Source: CALKAL01 sp051846895
Lineage (GTDB): Bacteria > Bacillota > Bacilli > Bacillales > Alkalibacillaceae
DNA length: 64,000 bases
Assembly: GCA_051846895.1 (NCBI GenBank)
Contig: JBPYCQ010000011.1
Span: forward strand, 1 to 64,000
Direction of reading: 5' to 3'
The number at the start of each line of letters is the position of its first letter. Position 1 is the first letter of the stretch. The notes under the pieces are model-generated. The model was not told where the DNA came from. It worked only from the letters and a program-made list of their open reading frames with translations, and ran no database searches. Below, piece by piece: positions 44,109 to 52,611 of this stretch. The position numbers and the translations under genes are program-made.

Positions 44109-44156
44109 GGACACATCTATCTAAAATTAAAGGAATGATTTGGCCAAGATGTGTCC
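44109..44156. terminator. Hairpin between pdxR and the recombinase-like gene
   Basis: GGACACATCT (44109-44118) and AGATGTGTCC (44147-44156) are complementary over 10 bp with a 28-base loop. It lies between converging genes and may end either. Confidence 0.45.
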
Positions 44157-44163
44157 TATTAAT

Positions 44164-44706
44164 TTAACTTTCTAAATAACGATATAAGGTTGACTTACTA
44201 ATGCCTGTCTTCTCTCTTATTTCTTTTAAACTATACTTTTTACTTTCGTACATTTCAATAGCACGTTTGACGTTTTCATCTGCCTTTTTAGGCCTTCCTG
44301 TAGCAATTCCCTTTTTCTTTGCCTTATATAATCCTCTTTTCGTTTGTTCACTAATAAGATCACTTTGAAATTGAGCCAGACATCTCACAATGCTATTAAA
44401 GGAATAACCTTCTTTATGGCTTGTATCTATATTATCGTTTATAGATTGCAAGTGAGCTCCTTTTTCTTGGATCATGTCTAACAATTCAACGAGGTGCATA
44501 GTTGAATCTGCTAACATATACAGTTTTGCTACAACAACTTTGTCACCTTTATTTAAAGATTTGATCATATTTTGTAATTGTATTCTTTTATTTGCTGAAG
44601 AATGCTCTTCCATAAATAATTGCTGACAATGATGTTGTAGCAATTGTTCTTTTTGAAATTCACAATTCAGATCTTCTTGAACAGGTCGAATATAACCAAT
44701 TAACAA
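44164..44706 (-). CDS. Serine-recombinase-like protein lacking catalytic residues
   Basis: The 180-residue protein has the fold signature of small serine recombinases (resolvase/invertase). It starts LIGYIRPVQEDLNCEFQKEQL, has a central VVVAKLYMLADSTMHLVELL strand-helix, a long E-helix, a GRPKKAD hinge and a C-terminal helix-turn-helix (SLKEIREKTGISKSTLYRYL). The catalytic Ser of the RVST motif is Val here (RPVQ). The KLDRLGR motif is KLYMLAD, and IERT has become ISEQT. It should bind DNA but not recombine it (inference). TTG start at 44706 with a weak ribosome site. No neighbouring target is evident. Confidence 0.8.
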   Translation of the reverse strand: MLIGYIRPVQEDLNCEFQKEQLLQHHCQQLFMEEHSSANKRIQLQNMIKSLNKGDKVVVAKLYMLADSTMHLVELLDMIQEKGAHLQSINDNIDTSHKEGYSFNSIVRCLAQFQSDLISEQTKRGLYKAKKKGIATGRPKKADENVKRAIEMYESKKYSLKEIREKTGISKSTLYRYLES

Positions 44707-44872
44707 TGTTATCTACCTACTTAAAATAATTTTCTTTATTATAACATATTATTCATTTACTTTCCCAAAAAGGTTCCCTTTTGGTTCTGCGTATGTTAGA
44801 CTTGACTCTGTTGTTTTTCATTATTAATACAAATAGATAAATTAATATATGCAACAAGAGGAGACGGATAAA

Positions 44873-46324
44873 GTGTTAGAGAAATTAAAAGTAGACTGGT
44901 TTTCAAATATACGTGGAGACGTACTTGCAGGAATTGTCGTTTCTTTAGCTTTAATTCCAGAAGCTATTGCATTTTCTATTATAGCAGGTGTTGACCCTAT
45001 GGTTGGGTTATATGCATCGTTCTGTATTGCGGTCATCATTGCTTTTGTCGGTGGACGACCAGGGATGATTTCAGCTGCAACAGGAGCTATGGCATTACTC
45101 ATGCTTCCATTAGTGAAAGAACACGGCTTAAATTATTTATTAGCAGCGACGATTTTAACGGGTGTCATACAAATATTATTCGGTATTTTTAAAGTAGCTA
45201 AAGTGATGCAATTTGTTCCTAGGGCGGTCATGATTGGTTTTGTTAACTCATTAGCTATTTTAATATTTTTGGCACAAGTGCCTCACTTTTTAGGGATATC
45301 CAATGCAACTTATGTTTTTGTTGCTATTACTTTATTAATTGTTTATATACTTCCTAGATTTTTGAAGTCAATTCCAGCGCCATTAATAGCTATTATTCTA
45401 TTAACTACGATTGCTTTATATACAAATTATGATTTACGCACAGTCGGGGATTTAGGTGCGATTTCAAGATCATTACCAGAATTCTTAATTCCTAATGTAC
45501 CATTTACATTTGAAACATTAATGATTATTTTCCCTTATTCCTTTGCGTTAGCTATCGTCGGATTGTTAGAATCATTATTAACCGCTTCAATTGTAGATGA
45601 TATGACAGATACCGAAAGTAATAAAAATAAAGAAGCAAGAGGACAAGGAATTGCGAACGTGGCAACTGGGTTCTTTGGTGGTATGGCAGGCTGTGCAATG
45701 ATTGGACAATCTGTCATTAACGTTAAATCTGGAGGACGTGGTCGACTATCCACTTTTGTGGCTGGGGCTTTCCTCATGTTTTTAATTCTTGTGTTAGGTG
45801 ATTTAGTCATCCAAATTCCAATGCCTGTACTTGTCGGAATCATGATTATGGTATCAGTTGGAACATTTGATTGGTCATCATTTTCTTATATTACAAAAGC
45901 ACCGAAAGCTGATGCCACTGTTATGTTAATAACCATGGCCATTGTTGTAGCAACAAAAGATTTATCAAAAGGTGTCATTGCAGGTGTCATTTTGAGCGCA
46001 CTGTTCTTTGTTATTAAAATTTCAAAAATCAAAGTAAAGAGCCAACTAAATAATGAATCCACTACTTATTATGTGAGAGGGCAGTTATTTTTTGCATCGG
46101 TTGATAATTTAGTTGATTCCATTGATTTAACTGAACAAGGAAAGAACATTACAATTGATTTTACTGATGCACATGTTTGGGACGACTCAGGTGTTGGCGC
46201 CATCGATAAGATTGTAACAAAACTTCAAGAAAACAAAAATTACGTCAGTCTCTCTGGATTAAATAAGTCTAGTAAAAAAATTGTTGAGAAATTAGCAGTT
46301 ACTAATATTATTACGCCACACTAA
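44873..46324 (+). CDS. SulP family anion transporter with STAS domain
   Basis: The 483-residue membrane protein is of the SLC26/SulP family. About 11-12 hydrophobic segments include the signature DVLAGIVVSLALIPEAIAFSIIAGVDPMVGLYASF and SAATGAMA. A C-terminal STAS domain follows (about 385-483, ITIDFTDAHVWDDSGVGAID). Family members move sulfate, bicarbonate or dicarboxylates. GTG 44873 has GAGGAG nine bases upstream; ATG 44849 is less likely. A UspA gene follows 20 bases later. Confidence 0.92.
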   Translation: MLEKLKVDWFSNIRGDVLAGIVVSLALIPEAIAFSIIAGVDPMVGLYASFCIAVIIAFVGGRPGMISAATGAMALLMLPLVKEHGLNYLLAATILTGVIQILFGIFKVAKVMQFVPRAVMIGFVNSLAILIFLAQVPHFLGISNATYVFVAITLLIVYILPRFLKSIPAPLIAIILLTTIALYTNYDLRTVGDLGAISRSLPEFLIPNVPFTFETLMIIFPYSFALAIVGLLESLLTASIVDDMTDTESNKNKEARGQGIANVATGFFGGMAGCAMIGQSVINVKSGGRGRLSTFVAGAFLMFLILVLGDLVIQIPMPVLVGIMIMVSVGTFDWSSFSYITKAPKADATVMLITMAIVVATKDLSKGVIAGVILSALFFVIKISKIKVKSQLNNESTTYYVRGQLFFASVDNLVDSIDLTEQGKNITIDFTDAHVWDDSGVGAIDKIVTKLQENKNYVSLSGLNKSSKKIVEKLAVTNIITPH

Positions 46325-46344
46325 TTATTGAAAGGAGTGTTAAT

Positions 46345-46764
46345 ATGTACAACAATATTTTACTTGCTGTTGATGGTTCAAATCATTCACTACGTGCAAC
46401 CAAACAAGCAATTAATATTGCTTCACTCGTAAATGATCCATTCATTGAGGTCGTTTTAGTAGCTGACTTTTCTAAAGCGAAAAACGAAGTGCTACACTCA
46501 CAAGGGAAAGAAGACCTTGAACATTCAAGACGTAAAAGACTTGCACCGATCGAGGAACTTATTCAGAAAGAAAATCTTAATTATAGTATTAAAATTTTAC
46601 ATGGTGATCCAGGGCCGACCATAGTCGAACACGCTAATCATCATGATTTTGATTTATTAGTTATAGGAAGTAGAGGACTGAATACATTTCAAGAAATGGT
46701 ATTAGGAAGTGTAAGCCATAAAGTTGTTAAAAGAGCTGATTGTCCTGTGCTTGTTGTGAAATAA
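46345..46764 (+). CDS. Universal stress protein UspA family
   Basis: The 139-residue protein has the ATP-binding UspA pattern: NILLAVDGSNHSLRATKQAI at the N-terminus and GSRGLNTFQEMVLGSVSHKVV (G-2x-G-9x-G-S type) near the C-terminus, ending CPVLVVK. It is probably co-transcribed with the SulP gene, an association seen in other bacilli. AAAGGAG precedes the start. Confidence 0.93.
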   Translation: MYNNILLAVDGSNHSLRATKQAINIASLVNDPFIEVVLVADFSKAKNEVLHSQGKEDLEHSRRKRLAPIEELIQKENLNYSIKILHGDPGPTIVEHANHHDFDLLVIGSRGLNTFQEMVLGSVSHKVVKRADCPVLVVK

Positions 46765-46837
46765 TTTACGTCATGTAGTACTTTGTATTATCCTTATATG
46801 ACTAACAGGGCGTCAACTTCTTATAATTTTTGCATAT

Positions 46838-46869
46838 AAAAAAGGACTCTATAGCAGAGTCCTTTTTTT
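46838..46869. terminator. Bidirectional terminator
   Basis: AAAAAAGGACTCT faces AGAGTCCTTTTTTT with a short loop. Shared by the converging uspA-type and cold-shock genes. Confidence 0.88.
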
Positions 46870-46873
46870 AAAA

Positions 46874-47074
46874 TTATGCTTTGTTTACGTTAACTGCTTG
46901 AAGTCCACGTTGACCTTGTTCTGTTTCAAAAGTAACACGTTGACCTTCATCTAAAGATTTGAAACCTTCACCTTGGATAGCTGAGAAATGAACAAATACG
47001 TCATCTCCACCTTCTACTTCGATGAAACCGAAACCTTTTTCTGCGTTAAACCATTTAACTGTACCTTCTTGCAT
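46874..47074 (-). CDS. csp: Cold-shock protein
   Basis: The 66-residue protein is a single cold-shock domain that binds single-stranded RNA/DNA. The RNP1 motif is KGFGFIEV and RNP2 is VFVHFSAI. ATG at 47074 has AGGAGG eight bases upstream. The predicted transcript start lies about 115 bases upstream, giving the long 5' leader usual for csp genes. Confidence 0.97.
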   Translation of the reverse strand: MQEGTVKWFNAEKGFGFIEVEGGDDVFVHFSAIQGEGFKSLDEGQRVTFETEQGQRGLQAVNVNKA

Positions 47075-47195
47075 GTTATTTCCTCCTGTGTGGATTTTAT
47101 CCACGTTTTATTACTATTGTTGTTCAAATAGATATCAAGGCGAAAAGTTTAAATACTTACCATTCCATATTTACCGAACAAAAATAACTTCCCTT

Positions 47196-47224
47196 AGTAT
47201 AACAGAAAGTATTTTGAATAGCAA
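47196..47224 (-). promoter_or_regulatory. Sigma-A promoter of the cold-shock gene
   Basis: TTGCTA (47219-47224) and TATACT (47196-47201) are separated by 17 bases on the - strand. This implies a ~115-base untranslated leader, which in csp genes controls mRNA folding with temperature. Confidence 0.75.
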
Positions 47225-47266
47225 ATAGTTATTGGAATATTTCTTGATACTATTTGAAAAAAGTGT

Positions 47267-47304
47267 AATGCCAACAAGCGCACACCTTAGAGCTGGCATT
47301 TTTA
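47267..47304. terminator. Weak hairpin after ywbE
   Basis: AATGCCA (47267-47273) pairs with TGGCATT (47294-47300), followed by T residues on the + strand. The gap 47075-47359 otherwise holds the csp promoter and leader. Confidence 0.4.
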
Positions 47305-47359
47305 TTGGCTAATAAACACCGACATTTCTATTTTGTGTTTTCGATTTAATCCTATACAT

Positions 47360-47554
47360 TTAATTTATAATTTCCTTCACTCTACCAACTACGCCATTTT
47401 CTAGCCTTACTTTAATACCATGCGGATGAGTTGAGGCGTTCGTGAGTATATTTTTCACAATACCCTCTGTTAACTTTCCTGTTCGTTGGTCTTGTTTTTG
47501 TACAACTTTAACTTTTGAACCTTGCTTTATATGCTCTCTACTCATTCCATTCAT
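47360..47554 (-). CDS. ywbE: YwbE family protein (DUF2196)
   Basis: The 64-residue protein matches YwbE: REHIKQGSKVKVVQKQDQRTGKLTEGIVKNILTN followed by HPHGIKVRLENGVVGRVKEI. The family is small, conserved and of unknown function; the fold looks like an SH3-type beta barrel. ATG at 47554 has AAGGAG ten bases upstream. Confidence 0.9.
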   Translation of the reverse strand: MNGMSREHIKQGSKVKVVQKQDQRTGKLTEGIVKNILTNASTHPHGIKVRLENGVVGRVKEIIN

Positions 47555-47657
47555 TTTCTGTTACTCCTTATTTACATGATATACTATTTGTGTGTTCTAT
47601 ATAAGAATATCATCTTTCAAGCGTTTCATCATAAACTCAAAAAAGCACTCTCACTAT

Positions 47658-48239
47658 TTAAACCGTTAAAAACCCACGGAAACCCCTAGAAGCATAGTAT
47701 GACTCAGCGCCATTGTGATACAAAAATACAGTATCATAACGACGATCGCAAAAGAGAGCGCCCCCGAGATTTCTAATATTATCTGGGGTTTTTATCCAGC
47801 TTGATGTTTTCATATCAACATGCTCAACATTCTGTAGCTCGCGGTATTGTTCCTCTGTTAAAAGTTCTATGCCCATTGCGGTCGCCATGTCAATTGCACT
47901 ATTTTCTGGTTTGTGTTTTTTTCTAGACTCTAACGCCTCACGGTCGTAACAAACACTTCGACGGCCTTTTGGACTTTCCTTTGAAAAATCACAAAAAATG
48001 TATTCGTCCTTTTCCCCATCATAACGAATGACATCAGGCTCACCACCAGTTGTTTCCATTTCATTAAGTGACCACAGCTTTTCGGGATTGGATTCCAATT
48101 TAGCTTGAATATTATCCCATTCAATTCCTTCATGACGGTGCGCATTTTTTTCAAAACGGGCTTTAAGTACACTATATAGTTGTTCCCGCTGCTGTTTTGA
48201 CAATTCCTTTTGAACGTTGCGAAATTCTTTATCATTCAT
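47658..48239 (-). CDS. DUF4256 family protein
   Basis: The 193-residue cytoplasmic protein matches DUF4256. Its marks are LYSVLKARFEKNAHRHEGIEWDNIQAKL, METTGGEPDVIRYD, FCDFSKESPKGRRSVCYDREALESRK and a final FLYHNGAESYYASRGFRG. Function unknown. ATG at 48239 has AAGGAAG about six bases upstream; the in-frame extension to 48263 has none. Confidence 0.85.
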   Translation of the reverse strand: MNDKEFRNVQKELSKQQREQLYSVLKARFEKNAHRHEGIEWDNIQAKLESNPEKLWSLNEMETTGGEPDVIRYDGEKDEYIFCDFSKESPKGRRSVCYDREALESRKKHKPENSAIDMATAMGIELLTEEQYRELQNVEHVDMKTSSWIKTPDNIRNLGGALFCDRRYDTVFLYHNGAESYYASRGFRGFLTV

Positions 48240-48453
48240 AGTAATTCTTCCTTCCTTCGTCAATTATTATTTTAACTTACTTATATAATTAGTCGTCTAT
48301 TTTTTAAAAAATTTCCGTATTATTTTATCAACATTACTACATTTGTAAAAAAACCTAAATAAATAACTTCTACTTCTTACTTACTTTAGTACTCCGAAAC
48401 AATATTCATTCAAAATATAGTATACTGTTTTTAACAACTTCGAGGTGATATTT

Positions 48454-49650
48454 ATGTGGAATATTTCAAAAGAAGCTAAAGACAAATTTTTAAAATACAA
48501 CCTTCTTCCCATTCAAGAATCCGATCACGATTGGGAAATCTCTTTAAAAGAAGCAAAAGAAGAAGGGGAAGATCTTATTACCCGTTTGAACGAAGAACTT
48601 GAAGAGGTAAAAGAGGAATTATTACATGTGTTGCCTAGCCGTTTCATTCCATATGTAGAAAACGGTACATTGAATCAACCGACACTACCAAAAACAGTAC
48701 GTGAAGATTATTTACAATGGATGAAAGAGGCGGACAAGGAATTTGAACAAGTATTAAGTGCCGCCCACGAAAATACGGTGGAGACCTTAGCCTATTTGCC
48801 TACAACTGTACAAGAAGTCTTTGCGGAAAGCTTGCATGACTCAATGATCGAGCGAATTGAACGAGATAAGGACACCCTTCATCTTTACGTCAACACAGAC
48901 GGTGGATTCTCCTCGAAATCGCTTATTCATTTTATTTTTAAAGGAGTTAAATCAGAAGATACGGACGAGCCTATCCAAGTCGGACAATGGTTAATTTATG
49001 ATGAATTACAGAAAACAGATGATGGATTTGCGTTTCGCGTTTTGTTTGAATGCCCAGAAAGTCAATGGACCATTACAATGCAAGAATTGAAAGCAGAATA
49101 TTTTTTTCGACCAAAGGAATATACAAGACTGAAGGATGAAGAGAAGCTTGATGATATGTCAATAACTGAATACATTTCGATGTTAAATTCAGAGTATCGT
49201 TATTGGTTCATTACACCACATATCAAATGTGTGATTGAAACATTATCGGAAAACATCAAAATAGAGAATGGAACGATCGAATTTAAAAGTCATTCAATGA
49301 TAGTAACTGTTGGAAAAGAACATTTTTCATACGATTTAAACGAATATAATCCTATTCAATTTATATATACCGATATATATGAAGATCCTTATGCACATTT
49401 TAGTGAACCTATCCCAATTGACGAACTACAGGAGGCAGCATTAAGTGATGATTTGGACTTACAAGTGCGTGCATGGAACACACTGTATACAAATCCAATA
49501 AAATTAGCTGATCTGATTAATGAGGTATTATTGAAAATGGAGATTACAGAAGAAAACGAAATGATGTTAAGCGTTTACGCTAGTCATTTTAATAACCATG
49601 ATATTTTGAAAGACGAAGTCGTAGAAAAGTTTCGTTTATTAATTTACTGA
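48454..49650 (+). CDS. Conserved hypothetical protein, DUF4085-like
   Basis: The 398-residue soluble protein starts with a charged helical region (1-110). A beta-rich middle with LHLYVNTDGGFSSKSLIHFIFKGV follows, then a C-terminal helical part. The overall pattern reminds me of DUF4085, but I am not certain. ATG 48454 has GAGGTG upstream. It stands alone; 49651-49848 downstream has no gene. Confidence 0.65.
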   Translation: MWNISKEAKDKFLKYNLLPIQESDHDWEISLKEAKEEGEDLITRLNEELEEVKEELLHVLPSRFIPYVENGTLNQPTLPKTVREDYLQWMKEADKEFEQVLSAAHENTVETLAYLPTTVQEVFAESLHDSMIERIERDKDTLHLYVNTDGGFSSKSLIHFIFKGVKSEDTDEPIQVGQWLIYDELQKTDDGFAFRVLFECPESQWTITMQELKAEYFFRPKEYTRLKDEEKLDDMSITEYISMLNSEYRYWFITPHIKCVIETLSENIKIENGTIEFKSHSMIVTVGKEHFSYDLNEYNPIQFIYTDIYEDPYAHFSEPIPIDELQEAALSDDLDLQVRAWNTLYTNPIKLADLINEVLLKMEITEENEMMLSVYASHFNNHDILKDEVVEKFRLLIY

Positions 49651-49848
49651 TTATCCACAAACAGAAAACATCTGTTTCATCGTGCTGACTAAATAGGTGT
49701 TTCTTTTAATTTCTTAGGAATTATCAAACCTAACCTTAAAGTTTTTTCTAAAATAGAAATCCCTTTATTTTAGTAATAAAAAAAATATGACAGCGGTTCT
49801 TAAAACACTGCCAAATATGTGAGAGCAATATCAATATTACTTGAATCA

Positions 49849-50268
49849 TCACCCGTTATTTTTCTGTTCTAACTCTAAAATTGTCTTCGTAAATGTAAGA
49901 AAGTCACCAATATGATTTTCTATAATGGATTGTAAAATATCGAGATCTAATGTTTGATAATCGTGAACAGCTATATTTCTAAATCCGACCATATTCATTA
50001 ATGTATTGGCCAATTTCTCTTCAAGCATACCTTTATCGTACAATATTGCAAATGCATCTCGACTTGTTTTTGGGAGGCCAAGTTTATGTTTACTTACTAG
50101 ATGCATTGCTAAATCAATGCTTGCCTCGCACGCACGTTGAATATTAAGTATGATACTATCTTGTTTTGTAAAATCAGAAATATTCTCAGGGTTGTTTTCA
50201 TATACTTCTTCTATTCGTTTTACACAACGTTCAATCGTTGTTATTTTATTTAAAATAATATCATTCAT
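49849..50268 (-). CDS. hepT: HepT-like toxin/RNase (DUF86)
   Basis: The 139-residue helical protein has the HepT signature RX4HXY as RNIAVHDY (about residues 98-105). In the studied MntA/HepT (type VII) systems HepT is a toxic RNase. The partner nucleotidyltransferase silences it by adding AMP residues to the Tyr of this motif. The ATG at 50268 overlaps the end of the mntA gene by 8 bases, ensuring coupled translation. Early GTG starts at 50286 and 50280 are possible but less likely. Confidence 0.9.
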   Translation of the reverse strand: MNDIILNKITTIERCVKRIEEVYENNPENISDFTKQDSIILNIQRACEASIDLAMHLVSKHKLGLPKTSRDAFAILYDKGMLEEKLANTLMNMVGFRNIAVHDYQTLDLDILQSIIENHIGDFLTFTKTILELEQKNNG

Positions 50269-50671
50269 GTCTAAAAACACGCCCACTTTCTTTAATTGCT
50301 TCGATTACCGGTGCACGTTGTTCATTTAATGTAGCATACATACGATATGCACGCATTCTTTGGTGAATAAATGTATTTTCATCTGCTATATAGATAGGGA
50401 TACCTTCTGAAAATATTTGTATTGTAAAAACTGTATCGATTCGCTTTATATCAATTAGATCTACTTCCCGTTCTGTGAGATTAGATAGTTTGTTTGCCAA
50501 TATGAACCGTTCATAATTAGATATCTTTTTGTCACTAAAATAAGCAAGATCTATATCACTGCGCTCATGATTAGTTCCTTTTGCATATGAACCATATAGA
50601 ATAATGAAAGCTGGGTTTAATTCTTTTACAATTTCCTGAATTAGATGTTCTTTAAGTTTCTCCGCTAACAT
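50261..50671 (-). CDS. mntA: MntA-like nucleotidyltransferase antitoxin
   Basis: The 136-residue protein has the minimal nucleotidyltransferase motif GSX10DXD (GSYAKGTNHERSDID, about residues 27-41) and a third Asp in REVDLIDI. It should AMPylate HepT. ATG 50671 has AGGTGG six bases upstream. The gap 50672-51100 is AT-rich and holds no gene; the promoter of this pair presumably lies at its left end. Confidence 0.9.
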   Translation of the reverse strand: MLAEKLKEHLIQEIVKELNPAFIILYGSYAKGTNHERSDIDLAYFSDKKISNYERFILANKLSNLTEREVDLIDIKRIDTVFTIQIFSEGIPIYIADENTFIHQRMRAYRMYATLNEQRAPVIEAIKESGRVFRHE

Positions 50672-51080
50672 CTATTACCACCTACCTATAACTAAATAAT
50701 GAATAAACTTTTTATATATTAGAAATACCTTATCCAATTCTTAATACTGAATTTTTTAACATTATACTTCTATATTACTACTTCTAACCCCTTTTTTCGA
50801 AATTTGATAATTAAAATGAATATCTTATTTGTCAACTCCTGTAAACAATAACCCTTCAATCACCCTATTTTCATCCCTACAAAAAAATAAGGCTCACCAG
50901 GCTGGACAACTTACCAAATCACTGGAAACCTTATAATAACAACACTTAAGCTACTTTTACTCGTTTACCTGTACAACCAAAATAAATAACCCCAAAAAAT
51001 ACACCTCAAACCCGCATTCACCTTTGGAGTTAAAATATATTTTACCGACGGAACCCCTATTTTTCACTTTTACAGTTGCA

Positions 51081-51103
51081 AAAAAGGGAACTCCCCCTTT
51101 TTA
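51081..51103 (-). terminator. Terminator after the 51.1-kb membrane protein gene
   Basis: AAAAAGGG (51081-51088) pairs with CCCTTTTT (51095-51102), with a T-run on the - strand. It overlaps the stop codon of the gene. Confidence 0.6.
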
Positions 51104-51553
51104 ATGATATGTTATATCCCATTCTAATTCTTGCCTATTAATTGCGTTCATAAGTTTATTGTCACTTTTTATTTTATAATACTTACTACCGTTGCTTATA
51201 ATATCATCACCCATATATAAAACCACTTTTTCACCTTCGACATTAGTAAGAGTAATAAAATACTCGACTAGATTAGATTTACTTACTCTTAATTCCATTT
51301 CAACAGACTCTTCTAAAATATCTTTGATAATAACTTTATCAGTAATTTTAGTTACTCTAGTTTGTTCTTCTAACTCTTTAATTTCAGCATATTCCCCTAT
51401 AATAGTATGACTGATAAGCATTTCAGCGATTTCAACCTCATCATTATAGACTTCTGATATTAAATTCCCAAAAGTTATAGTTCTGAAATAAAAGATAACC
51501 AATCCCAAAATTATTATTATAATTGCCAATAAAACATATAACCATTTTTTCAA
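51101..51553 (-). CDS. Hypothetical membrane-anchored protein
   Basis: The 150-residue product has one N-terminal membrane helix (about residues 4-26, YVLLAIIIIILGLVIFYF) and an outside domain of about 120 residues rich in Glu, Val and Ile. TTG 51553 has AGAGGTGG five bases upstream; GTG 51562 is also possible. No family recognised. It lies between the two toxin-antitoxin modules. Confidence 0.65.
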   Translation of the reverse strand: MKKWLYVLLAIIIIILGLVIFYFRTITFGNLISEVYNDEVEIAEMLISHTIIGEYAEIKELEEQTRVTKITDKVIIKDILEESVEMELRVSKSNLVEYFITLTNVEGEKVVLYMGDDIISNGSKYYKIKSDNKLMNAINRQELEWDITYH

Positions 51554-51641
51554 AAGTACCACCTCTTCCTCGCCATAATGCTTTCAAAGAAATCGGTACA
51601 TTACTATCAATAAAACTTGTTAGACTTATCCATCGTTCTCC

Positions 51642-51962
51642 TCAAAGTAAACCCTCATATAACCGTTTGCCGTACAATATTCGCATGATCACAACTTGTT
51701 TTGTTCGTTCATTAACAATATAAAAAACTATATAGGAATCAACAACTATTTTTCTATACCCTTTGGAACGTAAATACTCATCAGTAAGATGGCTGCCGGA
51801 ATATGGAAACAAACTTAGCGTCATTATATGATCTTCAATCCGTTTTAATAAATCTGCTGCAGCATTATCTGCGAATAACTCTTCTGAAATATAACAATAT
51901 ACTTCATCTAAATCTTTCATGGCAATCGGGGTAAAATGAATTGAATATTTACTTTCCGCCAT
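51642..51962 (-). CDS. RelE/ParE family toxin
   Basis: The 106-residue protein has the ParE/RelE fold pattern. An N-terminal YSIHFTPIAMKDLDEVYCYISEEL is followed by LSLFPYSGSHLTDEYLRSKGYRKIVVDSYIVFYIV and the final VVIMRILYGKRLYEGLL. It should be an mRNA interferase or a gyrase poison. The ATG overlaps the antitoxin gene by 14 bases. Confidence 0.92.
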   Translation of the reverse strand: MAESKYSIHFTPIAMKDLDEVYCYISEELFADNAAADLLKRIEDHIMTLSLFPYSGSHLTDEYLRSKGYRKIVVDSYIVFYIVNERTKQVVIMRILYGKRLYEGLL

Positions 51963-52215
51963 ACTTTTTCTTTAACCTTTCGAAAACCATTTCAGCACCT
52001 AAAAGCTCTTCATTATTATTTAATTGTATTTCTGCTTCTGCTAACTTTTCATACAAATCCGCTTTCGCCAATTTTTCTTTATACGTTTCCATACTCATGA
52101 CAACTAAATGACCATATCCATTTTTCGTAATATATACAGGCTCATTACGTTCATGACACAGCTCTGAAATTTCATTTGTATTTCTTAAGTCTTTGATTGG
52201 TCTTATTTCCGGCAT
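51949..52215 (-). CDS. Phd/YefM family antitoxin
   Basis: The 88-residue protein begins with the Phd DNA-binding domain (MPEIRPIKDLRNTNEISELCHERNEPVYITKNGYGHLVVMSMETYKE pattern; key NGYGHLVVMS). It ends with a basic toxin-binding tail. ATG 52215 has GGAGGG seven bases upstream. Two TCATAATT(A/G)TG motifs upstream probably serve autoregulation. Confidence 0.92.
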   Translation of the reverse strand: MPEIRPIKDLRNTNEISELCHERNEPVYITKNGYGHLVVMSMETYKEKLAKADLYEKLAEAEIQLNNNEELLGAEMVFERLKKKYGGK

Positions 52216-52235
52216 ATTAAACCCTCCATCATAAA

Positions 52236-52268
52236 TCATAATTATGCCTTTATTATATCATAATTGTG
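52236..52268. promoter_or_regulatory. Candidate operators of the Phd/RelE module
   Basis: TCATAATTATG (52236-52246) and TCATAATTGTG (52258-52268) are direct copies 22 bp apart, with TATAAT on the - strand between them (52252-52257). The spacing puts both on one face of DNA, as expected for antitoxin autorepression. Confidence 0.5.
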
Positions 52269-52474
52269 TTCAAATTAGTTTATCTATTCAAATAATTACC
52301 AATAAAAAATGATGTCAACATCCATTCTATCCACTTATTAGTTAAACATTGATTCTGTAAGCTCAACTTGGTCATATTTAGTAGTGAGGTGATTTGTTTA
52401 CTCAGACAAAAAACACCCATTTCATCGTGTTGACAAAACGGATGTTCCTTTCAAAATACTGTTATATCAATGTT

Positions 52475-52575
52475 TAGCCCTAGACATCAACGCCACGCAC
52501 TCCACATGGGACGAGCCACCAAGCTTGACGTCTAGGGTTTTTTTATAGTTTCGTACGTCTGCGGGAACATGTCGA
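52475..52575 (-). pseudogene. Relic of a second rlmD-like methyltransferase 3' end
   Basis: On the - strand 52558-52575 encodes VDMFPQ and about 52475-52513 encodes SHVECVALMSRAK, the last residues of a RlmCD/RumA protein. Codons differ from the intact gene at 54764 mainly at third positions and are GC-richer. About 41 foreign bases separate the two parts. The rest of the gene is absent. No + strand gene uses the hairpin (52478-52490 with 52525-52537, T-run to 52544). The gap 52216-52611 holds nothing else besides the antitoxin operators. Confidence 0.7.
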
Positions 52576-52611
52576 CTAAAGGTGTACGTATATGGGAATA
52601 GGTCTATGATT

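Noticed and set aside
46874..47104. Longer 76-residue form of the cold-shock protein
   Set aside because: The upstream start lacks a ribosome site, whereas ATG 47074 has AGGAGG and gives the standard 66-residue length.
50672..51100. Hidden gene or RNA in this 429-base gap
   Set aside because: AT-rich with many stops in all frames; only a terminator at its right end and probably the mntA promoter at its left.
52478..52537. Integron attC-like or attachment-site palindrome
   Set aside because: The arms lack the attC core triplets, and the sequence is explained better as the end of a RlmD-like coding relic plus an inverted copy.
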